Assembly: GCF_030503435.1 (NCBI RefSeq)
Contig: NZ_JAUKPO010000001.1
Location: forward strand, 558,001 to 622,000
Origin: Rhodocytophaga aerolata
GTDB lineage: Bacteria > Bacteroidota > Bacteroidia > Cytophagales > 172606-1
Direction of reading: 5' to 3'
DNA: 64,000 nucleotides
Shown here: one piece after another, positions 17,738 to 26,894 of the stretch
How positions within the stretch are numbered: position 1 is the first letter of the stretch
How the letters are laid out: every line of letters begins with the position of its first letter
Notes under the pieces: generated by a model
Told to the model about the DNA's origin: nothing
Databases searched by the model: none
Seen by the model: only the letters and a program-made list of their open reading frames with translations
Position numbers and translations under genes: made by a program

Positions 17738-18292
17738 ATGGCCTCTACCAGCGAAAACATTGTGGATACCCTACAAGAGCTAACAGAATTTATTAACGAC
17801 CGTCGGGAAGGATACGAAAGAGCAGTAAGAGAAAGCAAAAACTCTGAATTTCAAGCCTATTACCGCCGGCTTTCCAGCCAGAGTGCTGATTTTGCCAATG
17901 AACTCAACAGCCATATCCGCAGCTACGGCGGCGATCCGGAAAGAGATACTACTATTAAAGGAAAATTTTACAGACAATGGATGGACGTAAAAGCCGCCTT
18001 TACCGGCAGCGATGAAAAAGCCATTATTGATTCAAATATTTATGGAGAAGAATGGGCATTAAAAGCCTATGACGATGCCCTGAACAGTGGCACACTTCCT
18101 CCTGAAATCCGCCAGGCGATCGACAAGCAAAAAGCAGCTTCGTTGAAGGCGTATAATGAGTTGAAAAACATGAAAGATCTGGGAGATTCTTACCGGTACA
18201 ATACCAACAATAACTCAACAGATAGCGACAGCAACAGCTTCAACAATCTGAATACACCCGGGTTTTCTGCCACCGGTGATGCCGCTTTATAA
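17738..18292 (+). CDS. DUF2383 / PA2169-family four-helix-bundle protein
   Basis: 184 residues. The ferritin-like DUF2383 core spans about 1-145: LQELTEFINDRREGYERAVR, FANELNSHIRSYGGDPE, a central WMDVKAAFTGSDEKAII helix and EEWALKAYDDALNSG. The metal-ligand pattern of true ferritins is incomplete, and the family's function is unknown, though members are often stress-induced. The last ~40 residues are Asn/Ser-rich and disordered. A good terminator follows at 18324, so it is probably a single-gene transcript. Confidence 0.9.
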   Translation: MASTSENIVDTLQELTEFINDRREGYERAVRESKNSEFQAYYRRLSSQSADFANELNSHIRSYGGDPERDTTIKGKFYRQWMDVKAAFTGSDEKAIIDSNIYGEEWALKAYDDALNSGTLPPEIRQAIDKQKAASLKAYNELKNMKDLGDSYRYNTNNNSTDSDSNSFNNLNTPGFSATGDAAL

Positions 18293-18323
18293 GTAAGTAA
18301 CCTATAATTAACTAGTGAGGGGT

Positions 18324-18360
18324 AAAGCTTGTATCTGTCTTCGGATGATACAAGCTTTTT
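18324..18360 (+). terminator. Rho-independent terminator after the DUF2383 gene
   Basis: A perfect 12-bp stem, AAAGCTTGTATC with GATACAAGCTTT, an 11-base loop, then a run of T. It lies between two convergent genes and may also serve the amidohydrolase on the other strand. Confidence 0.85.
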
Positions 18361-18380
18361 AGTTTATACATCCAAGTATC

Positions 18381-19682
18381 TTATTCCTGCTTATACACTA
18401 CCCCATTCTTCATCACAAAAGTTACTTGCTGCAAAGTGCGGATGTTTTGTAAGGGATTGTCATTTACCGCTACTATATCTGCCATCTTTCCAGCTTCCAC
18501 ACTGCCAAGTTGATCTTTCACCCCTAATAGCTCTGCCGCCACTACCGTAGCAGATTGAATGGCAGCCATGGGCGGCATACCGGCCTCTACCATATACTCA
18601 AATTCGGCTCCGTTACGTCCATGACGGAATACCCCGGCATCTGTACCAAAAGCTATTTTTACACCTGCTTTATAAGCTTTGCCAAAAGTAGCCTGCAACT
18701 GTGGCCCAATGGACAGGGCTTTCGGTACAATCACCGCCGGGTAGTAATTAGGAATTTTAGCGGAGTCGGCCACGGTTCTTCCGGCTGTGATGGTGGGCAC
18801 ATAATAGGTACCCATTTTTTTCATCAGTGCCATAGTTTCATCATCCATCAACGTGCCATGCTCAATAGAGGTTACTCCTGCCCGCACAGCCCGTTTCATG
18901 CCTTCTGCTCCATGGGCATGAGCAGCTACTTTATACCCATAATCTTTAGCTGTTTCTACAATAGCCCGGATCTCTTCTTCTGTAAACTGTGGACTGGAAC
19001 CATCTTTTGCCACACTTAATACCCCACCAGTAGCCGTAATCTTAATCAGGTCTGAGCCATCTTTATACCGTTGCCGGACTGCTTTCCGGCAGTCATCCGG
19101 ACCATTAACAACGCCTTCTGCAGGGCCTGGGTCGCCCATCAGGTCTTTGCGGTAGCCATTGGTTGGGTCGGCATGGCCGCCAGTGGTAGCAATGGATTTT
19201 CCAGCAGTATAAATTCTTGGTCCTATGGCAATGCCTTTGTTAATCGCATTCCGCAGTGATACATTTACCCCACTACCGCCCATGTCCCGCACCGTCGTGA
19301 AGCCTGCCAGCAAGGTAGTTTGTGCATAGACCGCAGCTTCATAGGCTCTATCGGCTGTATTCATGGTAAAATTATCCAGGTAGCGGTTTTTGTTTGTTTC
19401 CGATTCCAGATGCACATGGCAATCGATAAAGCCTGGCATCACGGTTTTCGTTTTCAGGTCTATTACCTTGTCAGTAGTCGCCGGATTTGTGTAGCCTTTA
19501 TCTACGCGTACAATTTTATTGCCTTGCACCACAATGGTTGCTTCTGATTGTACTTGATTTTGAAGACCATCTATTAATCGGCCACAATAAATAAGCGTTT
19601 GCTGAGCAGAAACAGCCGGAGAATACAACAGCAGTAAAACAAACAGGAGTTGGTAAATTCTTTTCAGGTACAGGTGTGTCAT
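18381..19682 (-). CDS. Secreted metal-dependent amidohydrolase (prolidase/imidazolonepropionase-like)
   Basis: 433 residues with a signal peptide ([17 protein letters not shown]). Amidohydrolase metal ligands are visible: [11 protein letters not shown] (HxH, near residue 90), a Lys in [26 protein letters not shown] and [11 protein letters not shown] (the Asp). The C-terminal composite beta-sandwich ends with [17 protein letters not shown]. Members hydrolyse dipeptides, N-acyl amino acids or related amides; the substrate here is unknown. It is exported to the periplasm. It lies downstream of the SnoaL-like gene with a 57-base gap on the same strand, probably in one operon. Confidence 0.92.
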   Translation of the reverse strand: MTHLYLKRIYQLLFVLLLLYSPAVSAQQTLIYCGRLIDGLQNQVQSEATIVVQGNKIVRVDKGYTNPATTDKVIDLKTKTVMPGFIDCHVHLESETNKNRYLDNFTMNTADRAYEAAVYAQTTLLAGFTTVRDMGGSGVNVSLRNAINKGIAIGPRIYTAGKSIATTGGHADPTNGYRKDLMGDPGPAEGVVNGPDDCRKAVRQRYKDGSDLIKITATGGVLSVAKDGSSPQFTEEEIRAIVETAKDYGYKVAAHAHGAEGMKRAVRAGVTSIEHGTLMDDETMALMKKMGTYYVPTITAGRTVADSAKIPNYYPAVIVPKALSIGPQLQATFGKAYKAGVKIAFGTDAGVFRHGRNGAEFEYMVEAGMPPMAAIQSATVVAAELLGVKDQLGSVEAGKMADIVAVNDNPLQNIRTLQQVTFVMKNGVVYKQE

Positions 19683-19739
19683 ACAGGAGTAAGGAAAATA
19701 CTATGCTTTTGAATTGATAGATTATTGGAATGTAAACAA

Positions 19740-20171
19740 TTAACTGGAGTGGTCGGCAACAATGAGCCATTTACCTTGCATTTTCCGCATAAGCAAGCTG
19801 AAATGGCCATTGGCATCCCCCTTCTGCGGACGGGTTAGAAAAAACTTTCCTATCACAAAGGCAGCATCTGGACTGATCAGATCCACACTGAGGATTTCAA
19901 ACCGTAAGGTACCTCTGGAAGCTGCGTCCGGGTAATTTTTTAGGTATCTATCCAAAGTGTTTTGCCAGCCATAAACGATTCCATTTTTACCAATAAACTT
20001 CAAGGAATCGGATTTCCAGTAGGTTTGCATAAACCCTGGTATGTCGCCTTTGTTCCAGCTGCTTATTTGTGTTTCTAATACCTGTGCTATGGCTTGTTTA
20101 TCTGTAGAGGTTTGAGCAAAGCTACTTTGCCCAAACCACAGGAAGAGTAATAAGAAAATAGAATACTTCAT
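19740..20171 (-). CDS. Secreted SnoaL/DUF4440-like (NTF2-fold) protein
   Basis: 143 residues. The signal peptide ends at FAQ near residue 20. The mature part has the NTF2-like cone fold: KQAIAQVLETQISSWNKGDI (first helices), FMQTYWKSDSLKFIG, and the last strands FSLLMRKMQGKWLIVADHSS, typical of DUF4440 and SnoaL-like domains. The family covers small-molecule binding proteins and some enzymes, and no catalytic residue can be named. It sits between the PolX-like gene (51 bases upstream) and the amidohydrolase on the same strand. Confidence 0.82.
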   Translation of the reverse strand: MKYSIFLLLFLWFGQSSFAQTSTDKQAIAQVLETQISSWNKGDIPGFMQTYWKSDSLKFIGKNGIVYGWQNTLDRYLKNYPDAASRGTLRFEILSVDLISPDAAFVIGKFFLTRPQKGDANGHFSLLMRKMQGKWLIVADHSS

Positions 20172-20222
20172 AAGAGAAGGAAATGAAAGAGTAAAGAAAT
20201 CAGTATCGAATTTTCTTGTGCA

Positions 20223-21926
20223 CTATGTTTGAATGAGCTTTTCTTTTCTCTGGACAAAATACCTTCCTAGTTCCTCCGCTGAAAGAGCATTAAAGGTCAT
20301 TTGCCTGGGCAGACCACCTTTGCGGGCTACATACAGGCCATAAACCATATCATGATACCCATCTTTTTCATGTGCATCCGGATTAATACTAATCATTACT
20401 CCTTTTTCCAACGCATACGGCAGCCAGTGCCAGTCCATATCCAGCCGCCAGGGATTGGCATTTATTTCAATTACTACGCCATTAGCTGCACAAGCATCAA
20501 TTACCTTTTTATGGTTGATCGGATAGCCTTCCCGGCGCAACAAAAGTCTGCCAGTAGGATGCCCCAGGATAGTAGTGTAAGGATTTTCTACGGCTTTAAT
20601 TAACCGTTGTGTAGCTTTTTGCTCATCCATCTTGAGGCCGGAATGCACAGAGGCCACAATAAAATCGAAACTTGCTAATACCGTAGGTTCATAATCCAGT
20701 GAACCATCGTGCAGAATATCGGACTCTATGCCTTTAAAAATGCGGAAAGGCGCTAATTTCTTATTCAGGCGGTCTATTTCTTCGTGCTGTTTGCGTACTC
20801 TTTCTTCATACAATCCGTTGGCATAAAAAGCAGATTTAGAGTGATCGGAAATGCCCAGGTACTCAAAGCCCAGTTCTTTGCAATAAACAGCCATTTCCTC
20901 CAGCGTATGCTTGCCATCACTGTAGGTAGAATGGTTATGTAAAATACCTTTTAAGTGCTCATACTGCACTAAATCTTTCAATTTATCCTGCTTAGCCAGG
21001 TCAAACTCATGTAATCCTTCGCGGAGTTCGGGGATAATATAGGGCAAGCCCGCTGCCTGATAAATAGCTTCTTCCGAATCAAAGGAATGGCTTTTGGCTA
21101 TCTGCAAGAGGTTTTTACCGGAAGCATCTGTATAACATAAATGAGCAGGAACTGCCGTATGAATAAATGCCTGATTGATGAATCTATTTGAGGGGGCCAT
21201 AATGAACTCTACAGCCAGTCCACTTGCTTCCAGTTTACCCCGCCAGGCAAAAGGCGACGATGTTTTCTGATTTTTTTCTACTTCTGGTAAGCTGTCCAGC
21301 AAGGCATGTACCTCCGATGGTTTATCGGTAGCCACTACCAGTTGCAGTAGTTCTACAATATCCGTTTTGCGGGCCATTTGCCCGGTAATGGCCGCCTGCC
21401 AGCCCTTCGATTTCAATAGATTCAGCAGGTCTGCAGCAACTGGTTCGGCACTGGCATAGTGGAGTTTGCCAACAGCTGCCTGATTGAATAATAAGGCTTG
21501 TTTAATGTTTTCCTGCGTCTTTTCGCCGAAGCCTTTCAGTTTAGCTACCTGGTTGTTCTCACAAGCTTCCAGCAGTGCATCGGTAGATTCCAGGCCCAGT
21601 TCTTTCCACAAGGTGCGGATTTTTTTCGGACCTATTCCTTTTAACCGCATCATTTCCAGTACACCTGGCGGCGTTATGGCCAGCAAATTATCCAGCTCTT
21701 CAAAGCTACCTTGTTCATTCAGGGAATGTATTTTCTGGGCAATACTTTTGCCGATTCCCTCCTGGCTGGCTAGTTTATCTACAGGCATGCCTGCCAGGTC
21801 TATATCTAACTTTTCCAGGGCAAATACGGCATTGGTGTACGAGCGGATCTTGAATTGATTTTCTTCGTGCAACTCCATTAGTTGAGCGGCCAGCTTTAAA
21901 GCACGTATGATAGCTGAATTTTCCAA
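20223..21926 (-). CDS. PolX-family protein with intact PHP domain but degenerate polymerase site
   Basis: 567 residues, with the bacterial PolX layout. Residues 1-150 are the 8-kDa and helix-hairpin-helix regions (SQEGIGKSIAQKI, RLKGIGPKKIRTLW, LKGFGEKTQENI). The palm domain follows, but where PolX enzymes have GS..RR......GDLD the sequence is TGQMARKTDIVELLQL (from Thr181): both catalytic Asp positions are Leu193 and Gln195, and the third Asp is Glu240. The PHP domain (~325-560) keeps its metal ligands: HNHSTYSDG, ISDHS, GIESDI, SVHSG, GHPTGR and NPDAH. I infer a DNA-binding nuclease or phosphoesterase that no longer polymerises. It is cytoplasmic, leading a probable minus-strand operon. Confidence 0.88.
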   Translation of the reverse strand: MENSAIIRALKLAAQLMELHEENQFKIRSYTNAVFALEKLDIDLAGMPVDKLASQEGIGKSIAQKIHSLNEQGSFEELDNLLAITPPGVLEMMRLKGIGPKKIRTLWKELGLESTDALLEACENNQVAKLKGFGEKTQENIKQALLFNQAAVGKLHYASAEPVAADLLNLLKSKGWQAAITGQMARKTDIVELLQLVVATDKPSEVHALLDSLPEVEKNQKTSSPFAWRGKLEASGLAVEFIMAPSNRFINQAFIHTAVPAHLCYTDASGKNLLQIAKSHSFDSEEAIYQAAGLPYIIPELREGLHEFDLAKQDKLKDLVQYEHLKGILHNHSTYSDGKHTLEEMAVYCKELGFEYLGISDHSKSAFYANGLYEERVRKQHEEIDRLNKKLAPFRIFKGIESDILHDGSLDYEPTVLASFDFIVASVHSGLKMDEQKATQRLIKAVENPYTTILGHPTGRLLLRREGYPINHKKVIDACAANGVVIEINANPWRLDMDWHWLPYALEKGVMISINPDAHEKDGYHDMVYGLYVARKGGLPRQMTFNALSAEELGRYFVQRKEKLIQT

Positions 21927-22031
21927 AGGTGATTTTATTTTTGATTTGCGAGGTAAAAATATACAGAATTTGGTTTAAGCTTTGCACTATTGCGTATAAT
22001 TATCTGCAGGATATTTTCCTCAAAAAAACAG

Positions 22032-22445
22032 ATGTCAATGTATATGTTCGTACAAACCATAAGAATACTAGGTTGTTGGATGGTGCTGGTAATTAGCTTA
22101 ACAGCTCAGCAATGCAAACAGGAGATAAATCCGGCTTTTTTGTATCAGCAGTGGACTCACCTGCACGAAGAAGACGCCGAAGGTATAGAAGTATACCGCA
22201 ACAAAAAATATAGCTTTCCGGTATCCCGCGGCCGCAAAGGATTTGAATTCCGTAAAGATGGCACCTTTATTCAATCAGATATTGGTCCGGTAGATGTAAA
22301 TGTACAGACAACCGGCAAATGGGAAAAAGCGGGAGACCGGGAAGTAAAAATCACCCTGCGAGACGGACAACCATCTTCCTACAGAATGGAAATTGTGGAC
22401 TTATCGAAAGATATGCTGAAGGTGAGGCGGATAGATTCAAAGTAA
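22032..22445 (+). CDS. Small exported lipocalin-like protein
   Basis: About 137 residues from the ATG at 22032, chosen because it gives a signal-like N-terminus (MSMYMFVQTIRILGC then a hydrophobic stretch); the open frame extends 14 codons upstream to 21990. The mature part reads as beta strands with a Trp-rich beginning (FLYQQWTHLHEED), a central FEFRKDGTFIQ and an end with MEIVDLSKDMLKVRR, the layout of small Bacteroidota lipocalin-like proteins. A Cys follows the hydrophobic stretch, but the lipobox (AQQC) is poor. The function is unknown. It precedes the aromatic cluster in the same direction. Confidence 0.65.
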   Translation: MSMYMFVQTIRILGCWMVLVISLTAQQCKQEINPAFLYQQWTHLHEEDAEGIEVYRNKKYSFPVSRGRKGFEFRKDGTFIQSDIGPVDVNVQTTGKWEKAGDREVKITLRDGQPSSYRMEIVDLSKDMLKVRRIDSK

Positions 22446-22586
22446 TTTATGTTGGTAGATCAGCTTTGCAGGACAGATTGTACACGGCTTCTTCTCTAGT
22501 CAGGTAGTATTAAAGTTGCCTGAGTCTTTGCATGTCATAGAAATTATGTTTATGATAGTAGGAAAACACAACTCTATCTTATTAAC

Positions 22587-23336
22587 ATGCAAAAACGCAT
22601 TCTGCTTGTCCTTGCTTTCATTCTTTCTGTTGGCTGGTATGCTTACGCCCAGACTAAACCTACTACCTACGTTATTGTACATGGAGCCTGGGGTGGAAGC
22701 TGGGCCTTCAAAAAGACAGATTCTCTATTAACAGCTCAAGGCCACACTGTTTACCGCCCGTCTCTTACTGGCCAGGGGGAACGCGTGCATCTGGCTTCTG
22801 AGTCGGTAAACCTGAGCACCCACATCAACGATGTAGTCAACACGATTCTTTTCGAAGAGCTTAAAGATATTGTTTTAGTTGGCCACAGCTATGGCGGCAT
22901 GGTGATTACTGGTGTAGCCGACCGGGTGCCAGACCGTATCCGGAAACTCATTTATCTGGATGCCTTTGTGCCTAATGATGGCGAAAGTGTAAAATCCATT
23001 CAAGGGCCTGGCTTTGAACGGATGATGGCTATGAGTAAAGACGGCATGCTGGTGCCCCCATGGGTGAAAGCAGATCAGCCGTATCCAAGAGATGTACCTC
23101 ACCCATTAAATACCCTGACTGAACCTCTTTCGCTGAAAAATGCAGCAGCCAAAAAACTACCTGCCGTATATATTCTCACGGTAGATCCTGGCAAAAAGCC
23201 TGAAGAAGATAGCTTTTTTACTTCCTCTCAGCGGGCTAAGCAAAAAGGCTGGAAAGTACTGGAGATGAGTGCCGACCACAATCCTCAATGGTCTAAAGTA
23301 GAAGAACTTGCCCAGTTACTGAATGCCAATAAATAA
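22587..23336 (+). CDS. Secreted alpha/beta hydrolase (esterase-like)
   Basis: 249 residues with a signal peptide ending AYAQ near residue 21. Alpha/beta-hydrolase marks are the oxyanion segment VHGAWGGSW, the nucleophile elbow GHSYGGMV, IYLDAFVP and the catalytic-His region SADHNPQ. The closest family is the salicylate/methyl-ester-esterase type of small esterases. It is 42 bases upstream of the MetE-like gene and leads the run of genes that ends in the protocatechuate pathway, so an ester of an aromatic acid is a reasonable substrate; that is inferred from context only. It acts in the periplasm or outside the cell. Confidence 0.85.
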   Translation: MQKRILLVLAFILSVGWYAYAQTKPTTYVIVHGAWGGSWAFKKTDSLLTAQGHTVYRPSLTGQGERVHLASESVNLSTHINDVVNTILFEELKDIVLVGHSYGGMVITGVADRVPDRIRKLIYLDAFVPNDGESVKSIQGPGFERMMAMSKDGMLVPPWVKADQPYPRDVPHPLNTLTEPLSLKNAAAKKLPAVYILTVDPGKKPEEDSFFTSSQRAKQKGWKVLEMSADHNPQWSKVEELAQLLNANK

Positions 23337-23378
23337 GCATACGTATTTTCTAACCCCAAGCCAAGCTGCCTGTTATTT

Positions 23379-24494
23379 ATGTATAAAATAAAACCACCCT
23401 TCAGAGCCGATCAGGTAGGAAGCCTTTTACGGACAAAGGAAGTAAAAGAAAACCGCTTACGATGGAAGAGAGGCGAAATTCCTACGGAAGTACTCCGGGA
23501 GATAGAGGACAAAGCCATTGCAGAAACCGTCAAGAAAATGGAATCTATCGGAATAAAATCCATTACGGATGGAGAGTTCCGGAGAGATTATTTTCACCTG
23601 GACTTTCTAAAGGAACTGGCCGGTGTAACGGTTAGTGGTGAAATTGAAGCCAACCCCAATGCGAAGGCAGCCCAGGATGGATTTACGCCTCCCAAACTCA
23701 GTGTAACCGGCAAAATCAAGCATGTAAAAGATATCCAGGTAGCTGATTTTACTTACCTGAAGTCTATAACTACCCAAACACCCAAAGTATCTATCCCCTC
23801 TCCTACCATGATCCATTTCCGGGGTGGCCGCAAAGCCATAGATATTCATTCGTATCCGGATATGGATGAATTTTTCCATGACCTGAGCGAAAGTTATAAG
23901 CAGGAAATCGCTGCGCTGTACCGGGCAGGGTGCCGCTATCTGCAACTGGACGATACCAATCTGGCTTACCTTTGCGACCCAAAGATGCGGGCTGCTGCCA
24001 GGGAACGCGGAGAAGATCCCAATGAACTACCCAGAACCTATGCAGCTCTTATTAACTCAGTGATTGATAACCGGCCCGACGATTTAACAGTAGGCATCCA
24101 TTTGTGCCGGGGAAATTACCGCAGTACCTGGTTTGCTGAAGGAGGCTACGAACCAGTGGCAGAGGTGCTGTTCAACCATATCAACGTAGATGCTTATTTT
24201 TTGGAATACGACGATGAACGGAGCGGCGACTTTGCTCCACTCCGGTTTGTTCCTAAAGATAAAGTGGTAGTGCTAGGTATTATTTCTTCCAAAGTACGGG
24301 AATTGGAAAACATAGATGATCTGCGTGAACGGATTGATGAAGCTGCCCGGTATTTGCCTTTAGAAAATATGTGTGTAAGTCCGCAATGCGGTTTCAGCAG
24401 TACCCACCACGGCAACGACCTAACACATGACGATCAGTGGCGGAAAATGGAGCTGGTCGTAAATACAGCCATCAAAGTATGGGGAGAAAGTTAA
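23379..24494 (+). CDS. MetE-like cobalamin-independent methyltransferase (YxjG type)
   Basis: 371 residues, corresponding to the C-terminal catalytic half of cobalamin-independent methionine synthase. The zinc ligands are seen as His241 and Cys243 in GIHLCRGNYRST and Cys337 in SPQCGFSST, with a Glu in FLEYDDE. It starts with PPFRADQVGSLLR, typical of the short YxjG/YxjH branch. True MetE needs the N-terminal half to bind polyglutamylated folate; this form lacks it and its methyl donor is uncertain. It lies between two esterase genes at the head of an aromatic-acid cluster, so a demethylation-linked role for methoxylated or methyl-ester aromatics is possible but not shown. Confidence 0.88.
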   Translation: MYKIKPPFRADQVGSLLRTKEVKENRLRWKRGEIPTEVLREIEDKAIAETVKKMESIGIKSITDGEFRRDYFHLDFLKELAGVTVSGEIEANPNAKAAQDGFTPPKLSVTGKIKHVKDIQVADFTYLKSITTQTPKVSIPSPTMIHFRGGRKAIDIHSYPDMDEFFHDLSESYKQEIAALYRAGCRYLQLDDTNLAYLCDPKMRAAARERGEDPNELPRTYAALINSVIDNRPDDLTVGIHLCRGNYRSTWFAEGGYEPVAEVLFNHINVDAYFLEYDDERSGDFAPLRFVPKDKVVVLGIISSKVRELENIDDLRERIDEAARYLPLENMCVSPQCGFSSTHHGNDLTHDDQWRKMELVVNTAIKVWGES

Positions 24495-24560
24495 CCACCC
24501 TGATTTGTGTTGTTTATACAGCTATTTATCCAATCCATTTTTTCCATAGACTACGTTACA

Positions 24561-25496
24561 ATGAAAATTTTATTCACCTTCCTGGGGGCGTTCTTGCTGA
24601 TAAGCAGTAGTCTTTATAGTCAATTGTCCAAACAATGGCTGGATGTAAACTATGCAGGCGATACGCTTACCGGCCACCGCCTGGATATTTACCTTCCAGA
24701 AAACGGCAAAGCACCGTATCCAATCATTGTTACTATAGCCGGGAGTGCCTGGTTTGGAAACAATACCAAGAAGCAAGCCTACCAGAAAATGGGAATACCC
24801 ATGCTAAAAAACGGCTATGCCGTAGTAGCTATCAATCACCGATCCAGCCGGCAAGCCATTTTTCCAGCTCAGATCAATGATGTAAAAGCGGCCGTCCGAT
24901 TTATCCGGGCCAATGCTTCCAACTACCAACTCGATACTACCTTTATTGGCATTACCGGAGATTCTTCTGGAGGACATTTATCCGCGATGATGGGTACCAC
25001 CCGCGGAATAGAAGGACATACTATTGGCACCAAAAGTTTGTCCTTAGAAGGGAAAGTAGGCAGCTTCACCAAACATAGCAGCCGGATAGATGCTGTGGTA
25101 GACTGGTATGGCCCGAGCACCTTTCAGGTAATGGATTCCTGTGGCAGCAGCTTTTCACATGATGCCGCGGACTCACCAGAATCTACGCTTACAGGTGGGC
25201 CCATACAGCAAAACGATGACATGTGTGCCTTAGCTAATCCCATCACTTATATCGACCAGAATGATCCGCCATTCTTGCTGCTGCACGGAGACGCAGATAA
25301 AATTGTACCTCATTGCCAAAGCATTTTATTGCATAATGCCCTACAGGCAAAAGGAGTACAAAGCCGGTTGATTATTGTGCCCAACGCAGGCCATGGCGAA
25401 GGAATGTGGCTTGATCAATATACCAATGAAATGGTGGCTTTTTTCAATGCACAAAAGGCAAAGAAAAAGAAAGAAGCAGTAAAAGTAAAAGGTTAG
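24561..25496 (+). CDS. Secreted alpha/beta hydrolase (lipase/BD-FAE-like esterase)
   Basis: About 311 residues from the ATG at 24561, chosen because it begins a clean signal peptide (MKILFTFLGAFLLISSSLYS); the open frame starts 18 codons earlier. Key motifs are ITGDSSGGHLSAMMG (nucleophile Ser), VDWYGPS, LHGDADKIVP (Asp) and NAGHGEG (His), the pattern of feruloyl-esterase-like and carboxylesterase enzymes of the BD-FAE/axe2 type. The C-terminus is Lys-rich. It sits directly before the aromatic-acid importer. Release of hydroxybenzoate or hydroxycinnamate from esters would fit, but the substrate is inferred. Confidence 0.85.
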   Translation: MKILFTFLGAFLLISSSLYSQLSKQWLDVNYAGDTLTGHRLDIYLPENGKAPYPIIVTIAGSAWFGNNTKKQAYQKMGIPMLKNGYAVVAINHRSSRQAIFPAQINDVKAAVRFIRANASNYQLDTTFIGITGDSSGGHLSAMMGTTRGIEGHTIGTKSLSLEGKVGSFTKHSSRIDAVVDWYGPSTFQVMDSCGSSFSHDAADSPESTLTGGPIQQNDDMCALANPITYIDQNDPPFLLLHGDADKIVPHCQSILLHNALQAKGVQSRLIIVPNAGHGEGMWLDQYTNEMVAFFNAQKAKKKKEAVKVKG

Positions 25497-25579
25497 AGAG
25501 CAGTACATCTATACAGTGCACCTTCAGAATTGATTAATCAAACTTTCCCAAGCATACATAGCAAACAATACTCTCCTTC

Positions 25580-26872
25580 ATGGATATTAAAACCATACTA
25601 GATCACCGGAGTTTAAGCTGGCTGCAATATTCCACCATATTCATCTGCTTTTTGATGAATATGCTCGATGGCATGGATGTACTTATTATTTCCTATACGG
25701 CCCCCTCTATTGCTAAAGAATGGTCTGTAAGTTCGGAAGCCCTGGGAGTGGTGTTCAGTGCCGGATTGCTGGGAATGACTGTAGGCGCCGTATTTCTGGC
25801 ACCCAAAACGGATGTTATCGGACGGAAGCCCATGATTTTACTAAGCGCCGCGTTGATGGGAGCCAGTATTTTTGCCACAGCTTATGCCCAATCAATTACG
25901 CAATTGATGTTATTCCGGTTTGTCAGCGGATTGGGCATTGGTTCGATGTTAGCCAGTACGCCTGCCTTGGCTTCTGAATATACCCCAAACAAAACCAAAG
26001 ATTTCTGGGTCAGCCTGGTCATCAGTGGATACCCCATGGGTGCTTTTTTGTCTGGCTTGGTAGCAGCCGAAGTTATTCCAGTGTATGGCTGGCGCACGAT
26101 GTATCAGCTTGCCGGTTTAGCAACGGCTTTCACTATTCCCTTGATATACTTCTTACTGGCCGAGTCTCTGGATTTTCTGTTCAAGACCCGCCCCAAAAAT
26201 GCTTTGGAAAAATCAAATCACATACTTGGCAAAATGGGCCTGGAACCTCTCAGCCATTTGCCGGAAGTAAAACAACAGGCATCCAGAGCATCGGTAAAAG
26301 AACTGTTTACAGCCGATAGAAAAGGGGCTACTATTGGTTTATGGGTAGCATTTTTTATGTCCTTTGTTACCCTTTACTTTCTTACCAGCTGGATACCCAA
26401 ACTGGCCGCGAACACAGGTTTGAGCCTGGAGCTGGCCATTTACGCCGGAACAGTTTTTAATATGGGTTCCTTCGCCGGCATTCTTACACAAGGATACTTA
26501 TCCGGCAGATTCGGCCTGCGGAAAGTTATTGGCCTGTTCCTGATCGGTTCAGCCCTATTGATGATGACCTTTAGTGCATTTTCCGGGTCAGCATTTATTC
26601 TGGTGTTATTCGGATTTATTGGTTTTGCCATACAAGGCGGTTTTGTAGGGCTGTATTCCGTAGCCGCCCGAATTTACCCGACGGAAGTACGTACTACTGG
26701 CATCGGCTGGGGCATTGGTGCGGGAAGAATTGGTGCGTTAGTAGGACCTTTACTGGGAGGGGTACTCATCGGAATGGATATAAACATGACCATGAACTTT
26801 ATCATTTTTGCCCTGCCGGCCATAGTTGCCGGCATAGCCACTTTTTTAATTAAATCAAGTGGAGTGAGTTAA
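25580..26872 (+). CDS. pcaK: MFS transporter, aromatic acid:H+ symporter (PcaK-like)
   Basis: 430 residues with 12 predicted transmembrane helices. The AAHS-family signature DGMDVLIISYTAPSIAKEW lies in the first helix, where the Asp is needed for transport in the family. The MFS loop motif appears as TDVIGRKPMI and again as GRFGLRKVIG in the second half. It probably imports 4-hydroxybenzoate or protocatechuate with protons across the inner membrane. It is immediately upstream of pobA (22 bases), which uses the imported substrate. Confidence 0.88.
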   Translation: MDIKTILDHRSLSWLQYSTIFICFLMNMLDGMDVLIISYTAPSIAKEWSVSSEALGVVFSAGLLGMTVGAVFLAPKTDVIGRKPMILLSAALMGASIFATAYAQSITQLMLFRFVSGLGIGSMLASTPALASEYTPNKTKDFWVSLVISGYPMGAFLSGLVAAEVIPVYGWRTMYQLAGLATAFTIPLIYFLLAESLDFLFKTRPKNALEKSNHILGKMGLEPLSHLPEVKQQASRASVKELFTADRKGATIGLWVAFFMSFVTLYFLTSWIPKLAANTGLSLELAIYAGTVFNMGSFAGILTQGYLSGRFGLRKVIGLFLIGSALLMMTFSAFSGSAFILVLFGFIGFAIQGGFVGLYSVAARIYPTEVRTTGIGWGIGAGRIGALVGPLLGGVLIGMDINMTMNFIIFALPAIVAGIATFLIKSSGVS

Positions 26873-26894
26873 CAGATAAGCAGGGAAGCATGTT

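Noticed and set aside
18555-19019. 154-codon frame antisense to the amidohydrolase
   Set aside because: Lies wholly inside a well-supported gene, with Cys/His-rich composition typical of a reverse-frame shadow.
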